Of a stretch of 10,514 nucleotides of DNA, positions 6,174-10,514 are shown piece after piece. The position numbers and the translations under genes were made by a program. Each line of letters starts with the position of its first letter. The first letter of the stretch is position 1. The notes under the pieces were generated by a model. That model worked only from the letters and a program-made list of their open reading frames with translations, did no database searches and was not told the DNA's origin. Source of the stretch: CAZPWF01 sp964590725 (GTDB lineage Bacteria; Patescibacteriota; Saccharimonadia; Saccharimonadales; JACQNP01); contig CAZPWF010000027.1 of the NCBI GenBank assembly GCA_964590725.1, positions 1-10,514 on the forward strand, read 5' to 3'.

Positions 6174-6201
6174 TTTACTATCAGTCTATTCTGATAGTAA
6201 A
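6174..6201. repeat. Perfect 11-bp inverted repeat upstream of the HD gene
   Basis: TTTACTATCAG (6174-6184) and CTGATAGTAAA (6191-6201) are perfect complements around a 6-nt loop. In the minus-strand mRNA the hairpin ends one base before the AAGGAG ribosome binding site. It lacks a GC-rich stem followed by a U-run, so it is not a classic terminator. It may be an operator for a dimeric regulator, an RNA element that affects access to the ribosome binding site, or a processing or stability hairpin between two operon genes. Confidence 0.7.
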
Positions 6202-6227
6202 ATGACTGCAAGCTTTAGCGATTTAAT

Positions 6228-6797
6228 CTAGTTATGATTTTCAATATCATTGTATATAATTTTTAGCCTCTGTTCGACTGAACCACTTATAATTTTGTGC
6301 TTTATTTTAAAGTCATGTAGTAGCCGTAAAAACTGACTATAAACTTCATTACGAAAACTCACACTTTCCTTCCTAATGTCATCATTCTGAAATTTAACGT
6401 CGCTAGGGTCTAGCACATACATAAAATTATACGTTTCGATCCATTCTCTATTATTCTGTAACATTCTTTCGGCTAATTCTTGACCGTGAATTGCAGCCGT
6501 GAACGCTGCCGTAGCTACAATTGAATTATCGCAAATAACCAGGTCAAACAGAGAATTACTGGCTTGCTTTTCGGCAACTACGATCTGATCGAGTATTCTT
6601 TCCTGAGTACTTGGATTAAAACGCTCCTCTTCTGACATTGGGTTATTCAAAAAGTACTGCCTAGCAACTTCTTCGACGAATACAACATGCGAATTAGTAC
6701 TGTACATATCTTCTAAAGCGGTAACAAGTGTTGTTTTACCGCTACAACTTGTTCCGGAAATGGCAATCTTTTTTTGTTTTAAATATATACTACTCAT
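6228..6797 (-). CDS. AAA_28/NadR-like P-loop NTPase or kinase
   Basis: This 189-residue protein has a Walker A motif GTSCSGKT at 15-22. It also has EEVARQYF (about 42-49), an ICDNS strand (D90) in place of the family's usual DRS, and a lid-like segment NDDIRKESVSFRNEVYSQFLRLL (about 138-160). This pattern matches the AAA_28 family, whose best-known relative is the kinase domain of NadR, which phosphorylates nicotinamide riboside. The length is typical of a stand-alone domain. It is cytoplasmic and probably phosphorylates a nucleoside or related small molecule, but the substrate is not fixed by sequence. The ATG at 6797 follows the stop of the uridine-kinase-like gene by 5 bp and no Shine-Dalgarno is visible, so coupled translation is likely. 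The HD gene follows. Confidence 0.75.
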   Translation of the reverse strand: MSSIYLKQKKIAISGTSCSGKTTLVTALEDMYSTNSHVVFVEEVARQYFLNNPMSEEERFNPSTQERILDQIVVAEKQASNSLFDLVICDNSIVATAAFTAAIHGQELAERMLQNNREWIETYNFMYVLDPSDVKFQNDDIRKESVSFRNEVYSQFLRLLHDFKIKHKIISGSVEQRLKIIYNDIENHN

Positions 6798-6802
6798 CTA
6801 GT

Positions 6803-7405
6803 TTATGACTGTAATATTATGTCGAATTTAGCTTTGGGCATAATATCTGTAAAGTAATAATCTTCGGCTTCGTCCCAAATTTCCTGCCAAGCACTAATCC
6901 GATCTTTACCCTCTCTGGTAATTAATCTATTGCGCCTAGCGGAATCATCAGAAACGTCTATCAAGACCGAAAGGTCGACCAAATCAGACAACTCTGGGCG
7001 TGCAGAATATATTCCATCTAAAATTATTATGTTATTCGGTAAGGCTTTTATTATATTATCTGACAAGCCTTCTTGTTTTTCTTGATTAAATACTCTCCAC
7101 TCGGCGACCTTGCCACTAATTAGCGGCTCCAAGACTTCGCTACGCAGTCGCCGCCAATCTATGCAATTATCTACTTTTTCTTTGACCGACATTTTAGTCC
7201 ATTTTTCTGTAGTTTCCCCCAAATAAAAACCATCGCACTCTACAACAACTGCATTTAAACTATCGCTAATCCGTCTAGCTATTGTGCTCTTGCCCACTCC
7301 GCTATGTCCGTCAAGCGCAACCACTAAAGGAGCATTTGAACCAGAGCGAGGTGCATTATTTATTGCATTTAAAATGGCTTCGATACCACTAGACTCAGTG
7401 TTCAT
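6803..7405 (-). CDS. Uridine-kinase-like P-loop kinase
   Basis: From the ATG at 7405 this protein has 200 residues. It has a Walker A motif GHSGVGKS (33-40), a CDGFYLG segment (D58) typical of the uridine kinase/phosphoribulokinase group, DWRRLRSEVLEPL (about 83-95), a Walker-B-like IIILDGIYS (D130), and a lid region with R157, R158, R160 and R164. Uridine kinases phosphorylate uridine and cytidine using a nucleoside triphosphate, a salvage step. The match is to the superfamily; it is divergent enough that another small substrate is possible. An in-frame TTG at 7414 exists, but the ATG fits better. The gene starts 16 bp after the stop of the DUF5661-like gene and ends 5 bp before the AAA_28 gene, so it is in the same operon. 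A weak internal extended -10 (TGT-TAGATT) lies 7 nt before the ATG. Confidence 0.75.
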   Translation of the reverse strand: MNTESSGIEAILNAINNAPRSGSNAPLVVALDGHSGVGKSTIARRISDSLNAVVVECDGFYLGETTEKWTKMSVKEKVDNCIDWRRLRSEVLEPLISGKVAEWRVFNQEKQEGLSDNIIKALPNNIIILDGIYSARPELSDLVDLSVLIDVSDDSARRNRLITREGKDRISAWQEIWDEAEDYYFTDIMPKAKFDIILQS

Positions 7406-7421
7406 AAGGAACAATCTAACA

Positions 7422-7679
7422 CTATCTACCCTCTGCTTCGGCTTCCATTTTATCTAGTCTAGTGTAATAATCCGGAATCTCTTTTAGATGGGCCCAGGCT
7501 ATTTTACCGGTAATTTCAGGGTCATCGTTAGTAATGTTAGTTTCGTCGCCCCACTGACTTCCGTGTTCAAATTCAACTTCTAAGCCACGTTTAAACTCAT
7601 TTATATTTATTTTTTTCCAATCAACACCTATTTTATCGCCGACCACCCTCGCCTCTTCAACCGTAAAGCTTTTGCCCAT
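7422..7679 (-). CDS. DUF5661-like small protein
   Basis: This protein has 85 residues. The sequence pattern FTVEEARVVGDKIGVDW, then INEFKRGLEVEFEHGSQ, TNITNDDPEITGKIAWAHL and PDYYTRLDKMEAEAE matches the DUF5661 family. Members of this family are small soluble proteins of unknown function found in many environmental bacteria and phage-like genomes. The invariant-looking EHG and HLKEIPDYYTRL segments suggest a conserved acidic/His surface. The ATG at 7679 has a clear ribosome binding site, AAGGGG (7685-7690), 5 nt upstream. It is 26 bp downstream of the helicase gene and 16 bp upstream of the kinase gene, so it is probably part of that operon. No function should be inferred from the neighbours alone. 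Confidence 0.75.
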   Translation of the reverse strand: MGKSFTVEEARVVGDKIGVDWKKININEFKRGLEVEFEHGSQWGDETNITNDDPEITGKIAWAHLKEIPDYYTRLDKMEAEAEGR

Positions 7680-7705
7680 AACTTCCCCTTATATTACTGC
7701 TTTAA

Positions 7706-9235
7706 TCATATCAGCTTTTCAGCAACTGCATCTTCGCCAAAATGTTTTTCTATACGCAAACGAATAGATCTAGAGTGACGACCAAAAGTCTTTGTAAGTT
7801 CATCGACCTCAATCTGTTTACCGCCCGAAAACAATTTGACAAGTTTTATGTCGTCAGCCTCACTCCACGGTTTATATGCGTTTGGGTATTCAATCCTCAT
7901 TTTTGCTAACTTGTCAGACCAAGCACTCTTAGACTTGGGAGCCGGTTTTTCAAGTTTTCTTTTTTCGGCATTAGTGCGTAAATGTTCAAAACGTTTGGCA
8001 TCTTTTGCAGATTTAGTTCTTAACTTATGATCAATATCTAAAGCCTCAGGGCTAACCCTTAGAGCCATGTTATTTATTCCAGCCAGACTTAATGTATCTA
8101 GACTACGAACTCGAGACAGCGCCACATATCCCATACCTTCCACAAAAGCTTTTCTCAGATCCACTCGTGCGGCATCGAGTGTCATTCCCTGACTCTTATG
8201 AACTGTTATAGCCCACGCTAAACGCAGCGGAATCTGCACTAAGCTTGCCCGCTTTTTGTCGCCATCTCTCTGTTCCCATGTTTCTGGTACGATTGTCAAT
8301 TTACGACCGTTGTTTAGCTCAATTTTGGGGTATTCAGTCATTTCCTCAAAGCCTATCACGCGACCCAAACTACCGTTTACATATTTTTTTTCTGGGTTAT
8401 TTTTTATGCACATAACAAGTGCACCCCGTTTAAGTACTAAAGTTTCATTGGCTAGACATGAACGTTTTAATGAGTCAACGTAATTGACCTTACCAGAAGT
8501 AATCATTTGATAACTATGCTCTTCTGAATCAAGCTCTTCAAGTTTTTTATTATTTATTTCATCAACATCGACATTTGTTGTATGAAGTTCCGTAACCTCT
8601 GTAATGTCATTTATAATATCACTTCTTGTAAGTAACGACTCTACATGACGGCGCCTAACATCGTTTTCTCGTAAGGCAGTTAATATTTCCAGGTATTGTT
8701 CGTCATTCTGGCGGTGCTGTTCGTTCAAATAACAGACCACAGGATCCATTTCCTCCCATGCAATAGAATTAACTACAAACGCTCCTTTCGGTTGATCACC
8801 TCTAGAAACTGGTGGTAATTGAAAAAAATCACCACACATAATTATCTGTATGCCACCGAATGGCTTATCGGATTTACGAACTTTTCTGGCAATTTGATCA
8901 ACCATATCCAACCTAAAATCATGCAACATAGATATCTCATCGATGATCAATACATCAGTTTTTTCTATTGTATCGCGCCTACCTTTTAGCAAGTTTTCAT
9001 GAAATTCAGGCGGAATATAATCTTGAATTCCTATACCACTCCAGGAATGAATAGTATTACCGCCAAGGTGAGTGGCGGCCAAACCAGTGGTCGCCGTAAC
9101 AGATACATGCTTGCCTTCCTTCTTGGCGTGACGAATATATTCATTAAGTACGAATGTTTTTCCTGAACCCGCCGGCCCGGTTAAAAGTACATTCTCTCCG
9201 CTCAACAATATTTCTAACGCCAAAGTCTGATCCAT
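7706..9235 (-). CDS. PIF1-like superfamily 1B DNA helicase with C-terminal SANT/Myb-like domain
   Basis: PIF1-type helicases unwind DNA 5' to 3' using ATP and act in replication and repair, often at G-quadruplexes or stalled forks. From the ATG at 9235 the protein has 509 residues. Motif I is GPAGSGKT (20-27) and motif Ia is TATTGLAA (47-54). The Walker B motif is LIIDEISML (96-104), motif III is GDFFQLPPV (135-143), and LNEQHRQ follows at 170-176. Motif V is ITVHKSQGMTLD (343-354) and motif VI is YVALSRVRSL (370-379). After a basic linker (about 405-450), residues 454-500 read like a SANT/Myb-type helix-turn-helix (WSEADDIKLVKLF then GRHSRSIRLRIEKHFG), probably a DNA-binding tail. The frame is open up to 9346, but the promoter at 9246-9251 and the divergent Nudix gene starting at 9308 argue for the start used here. 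It leads the minus-strand group. Confidence 0.88.
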   Translation of the reverse strand: MDQTLALEILLSGENVLLTGPAGSGKTFVLNEYIRHAKKEGKHVSVTATTGLAATHLGGNTIHSWSGIGIQDYIPPEFHENLLKGRRDTIEKTDVLIIDEISMLHDFRLDMVDQIARKVRKSDKPFGGIQIIMCGDFFQLPPVSRGDQPKGAFVVNSIAWEEMDPVVCYLNEQHRQNDEQYLEILTALRENDVRRRHVESLLTRSDIINDITEVTELHTTNVDVDEINNKKLEELDSEEHSYQMITSGKVNYVDSLKRSCLANETLVLKRGALVMCIKNNPEKKYVNGSLGRVIGFEEMTEYPKIELNNGRKLTIVPETWEQRDGDKKRASLVQIPLRLAWAITVHKSQGMTLDAARVDLRKAFVEGMGYVALSRVRSLDTLSLAGINNMALRVSPEALDIDHKLRTKSAKDAKRFEHLRTNAEKRKLEKPAPKSKSAWSDKLAKMRIEYPNAYKPWSEADDIKLVKLFSGGKQIEVDELTKTFGRHSRSIRLRIEKHFGEDAVAEKLI

Positions 9236-9245
9236 AGGATTAACT

Positions 9246-9251
9246 ATTATA
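9246..9251 (-). promoter_or_regulatory. -10 box of the helicase gene
   Basis: TATAAT on the minus strand, 10 nt before the ATG at 9235. A start about 7 nt downstream leaves a leader of roughly 3 nt, too short for a Shine-Dalgarno. No convincing -35 box is seen. Confidence 0.55.
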
Positions 9252-9292
9252 TAGTAAACCGCAGGGCTTGGTATTCTGATAATACGTTTGGA

Positions 9293-9301
9293 TGTTATTA
9301 T
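9293..9301 (+). promoter_or_regulatory. Extended -10 promoter of the Nudix gene
   Basis: TGT followed by TATTAT (5 of 6 matches) ends 6 nt before the ATG at 9308. No clear -35 box or Shine-Dalgarno is present. This again predicts a leaderless mRNA. Confidence 0.5.
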
Positions 9302-9307
9302 TAATAA

Positions 9308-9754
9308 ATGGTAAGAAGAGTTACTGTTCGTGGGATTATTGTGCATAATGGCAAACTTTTGTGCGTCAGGCTAAAGCCATACAACCGTGAACATCGTGAA
9401 TTTTATTGGTGTACACCTGGCGGAGGACTTGATTACGGCGAGTCGCTAACTGAAGGACTGGTGCGTGAAATGATAGAAGAAACAGGAATTAGACCAGTAA
9501 TCGGCAATCTTTTATATGTACAGCAGTTTAAAGAAAAAGATACTGGTAACGAGCAGCTTGAATTTTTCTTTAACATACTTAATCCGACAGATTATATGAA
9601 CGTCGACCTGGCTAGTACGAGTCACGGTGAAGAAGAAATTGAAGAATTAGATTTTATTGATGCAGCCAGCAATCATGTACTGCCAAAGTTCTTAACTACT
9701 GAATTACTTGAAGATCTAGAAAATCAATCAACAAAGCTATTCTCTTACCTATAA
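9308..9754 (+). CDS. Nudix hydrolase
   Basis: Nudix enzymes hydrolyse nucleoside diphosphates linked to another group, such as oxidised nucleotides, sugar nucleotides or dinucleotides. This 148-residue protein has a complete Nudix box from G39 to I61 (G-x5-E-x7-REMIEETGI): G39, E45, R53, E54, E57, E58 and G60 are all present, so the metal-binding helix is intact. The N-terminal strand VRGIIVHNGKLLCVRLKP is typical, and the core is followed by EQLEFFFNIL. The size is that of a single-domain family member. It is the only plus-strand gene in the window and diverges from the helicase across a 72-bp gap. Its stop overlaps the stop of the convergent CYTH gene by 6 nt. Substrate cannot be predicted. 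Confidence 0.9.
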   Translation: MVRRVTVRGIIVHNGKLLCVRLKPYNREHREFYWCTPGGGLDYGESLTEGLVREMIEETGIRPVIGNLLYVQQFKEKDTGNEQLEFFFNILNPTDYMNVDLASTSHGEEEIEELDFIDAASNHVLPKFLTTELLEDLENQSTKLFSYL

Positions 9755-10288
9755 ACCGCGCTTTTTTCGCTCAAGTACATCATATCCCTCATGAACTTCG
9801 TCAGTTCTTATTACGCCTATTGATTCAAACAAATCCCAAAGTTCTGCGACAACTTTATCATGATCACTATCATTATCTACGAGTTTCTCAGCTTCAATAA
9901 AGTCACCTAAGCCCGGTACGCTATCAACACAAACTTCTATATCACCAAATTTTGCTTTCCTTCTTATTTTTGTTAGATCCGAGTAAAGCTCGTAACCGAT
10001 CAACTTTATAATCTCTTCCAATTCAATCGCGCTATCAACTACCGTTTCGTGCTCAATGCTGTCTAGGTGGCCGACGACTGATCTCTTTAATGTAAAGTAT
10101 ACCTTGCGATCATTTTCAGTTCTTATACGCAACCAGTTCGCACCAAATTCATTGTCTAACTTACCTGGTTCACCAAACACAACATCATGCTGCTTAAGTT
10201 GGCCGCCTAACTCAACACCCTTTTCAATTAACCGTTTTTCCAAATCAAAAACATCTTTTACGCGTGCCTTTATTTCGATCTCTCTCAT
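9749..10288 (-). CDS. CYTH-domain triphosphate-processing protein
   Basis: CYTH proteins form a beta-barrel tunnel that binds triphosphates; members include class IV adenylyl cyclases, thiamine triphosphatases and inorganic triphosphatases. This 179-residue protein shows the diagnostic N-terminal ExExK motif (E3, E5, K7) and further tunnel residues in order: R54 and R56 in LRIR, K68 in TLKR, E79 and E81, K107 and R109-R110 in TKIRRK, D122 in CVDSVPGLGDF, and E132 and E134 in FIEAE. The full set suggests an active enzyme. The closest textbook group is the CyaB-like class IV type, but cyclase versus triphosphatase activity cannot be separated by eye. The ATG at 10288 has an extended -10 exactly 6 nt upstream, predicting a leaderless mRNA. 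It converges on the Nudix gene. Confidence 0.88.
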   Translation of the reverse strand: MREIEIKARVKDVFDLEKRLIEKGVELGGQLKQHDVVFGEPGKLDNEFGANWLRIRTENDRKVYFTLKRSVVGHLDSIEHETVVDSAIELEEIIKLIGYELYSDLTKIRRKAKFGDIEVCVDSVPGLGDFIEAEKLVDNDSDHDKVVAELWDLFESIGVIRTDEVHEGYDVLERKKRGL

Positions 10289-10294
10289 TTTATA

Positions 10295-10303
10295 ATTGTA
10301 GCA
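10295..10303 (-). promoter_or_regulatory. Extended -10 promoter of the CYTH gene
   Basis: The minus strand reads TGC then TACAAT (5 of 6 matches plus the TGn extension), followed by 6 nt and the ATG at 10288. No good -35 hexamer is found at 16-18 bp. A leaderless mRNA is predicted. Confidence 0.55.
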
Positions 10304-10363
10304 GGCCTACACCGTCTACTATAGGAAAGTGAAAAACTTATATTAAAACTTTAGAATTATTTG

Positions 10364-10514
10364 TTAACGAAAACTACTTATGATAATTGGTGACAAATAA
10401 GCAAGTATAATTGCTATAAAGAATATGATTGAAACTATTGGCCAAAACCGACTCTTTCTCAAACTAACACCCTCTATAGAAACAGAATTCTTACCCTCAA
10501 AACCTGGCAGTCTA
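10364..10514 (-). CDS. C-terminus of a membrane protein (partial, cut by the window edge)
   Basis: A minus-strand frame enters from the right edge (first whole codon at 10511-10513) and is open for 49 codons until TAA at 10364-10366. The translation begins RLPGFEGKNSVSIEG, continues with a basic stretch LRKSRFW, and then has a hydrophobic segment of about 22 residues (PIVSIIFFIAIILAYLSPIII) ending SSFR. This is most simply the end of a protein with a C-terminal membrane helix. The 75 bp between its stop and the CYTH start hold the CYTH promoter and no clear terminator. The identity of the protein cannot be told from this fragment. Confidence 0.55.
   Translation of the reverse strand, partial: RLPGFEGKNSVSIEGVSLRKSRFWPIVSIIFFIAIILAYLSPIIISSFR

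Noticed and set aside
9236..9346. Longer helicase reading frame adding 37 residues from the ATG at 9346
   Set aside because: It would overlap the divergent Nudix gene and its promoter, and the extra residues precede the normal PIF1 N-terminus. The TATAAT box at 9246-9251 supports the later start.
10289..10310. TGTAG-N5-CTACA inverted repeat overlapping the CYTH -10 box
   Set aside because: Arms of only 5 bp are expected by chance; no second site seen.
1..10514. CRISPR arrays, tRNA genes, insertion sequences, toxin-antitoxin or defence systems
   Set aside because: No regularly spaced repeats, tRNA-like folds, transposase motifs or known defence domains were seen on either strand. The PIF1 helicase, the NYN nuclease and the HD protein are scattered and do not form a known defence set.

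Overview
The window looks like chromosomal DNA of a small-genome candidate-phyla (CPR/Patescibacteria) bacterium, most likely Candidatus Saccharibacteria (TM7). The reasons are low GC, tightly packed short genes, small families that are common in that group (DUF5652-like, DUF5661-like, short LysM membrane protein, PIF1-type helicase) and several orphan proteins. This assignment is inferred from protein character only; no rRNA or marker gene is present. TGA ends the helicase gene, and all reading frames fit the standard bacterial code.

Layout. Positions 1-112 are non-coding and hold two DnaA-box-like 9-mers. A LysM-type membrane protein (113-616, minus) has a perfect consensus promoter. From about 3396 down to 668 a minus-strand group encodes a DUF5652-like membrane protein, a NYN/PIN-like nuclease, a DUF167/YggU protein, a two-helix K+ channel and a GH1 beta-glycosidase. 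Two acidic orphan proteins (3402-4678) and a three-helix membrane protein (4742-5173) follow. From 9235 down to about 5234 a second minus-strand group encodes a PIF1-like helicase, a DUF5661-like protein, a uridine-kinase-like P-loop kinase, an AAA_28/NadR-like P-loop protein and an HD-domain protein. The HD reading frame is cut by an in-frame TAG, and its C-terminal part survives as a remnant (5234-5551). A plus-strand Nudix hydrolase (9308-9754) diverges from the helicase and meets a CYTH phosphatase tail to tail. The C-terminus of another membrane protein runs off the right edge.

How the parts fit. The right half is rich in enzymes that handle nucleotides or triphosphates (uridine-kinase-like, AAA_28, HD, Nudix, CYTH). 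This suggests nucleotide salvage or clean-up in an organism that imports precursors, but no substrate can be fixed from sequence. The left half combines sugar hydrolysis, ion transport and RNA-related small proteins.

The most distinctive signals are: (1) five genes with a -10 hexamer exactly 6 nt before ATG, implying leaderless mRNAs; (2) the HD gene with two independent lesions, a nonsense codon and a 28-bp-period duplication that shifts the frame; (3) a perfect 11-bp inverted repeat lying directly against the HD gene's Shine-Dalgarno sequence. I did not find a convincing new defence or mobile system here.
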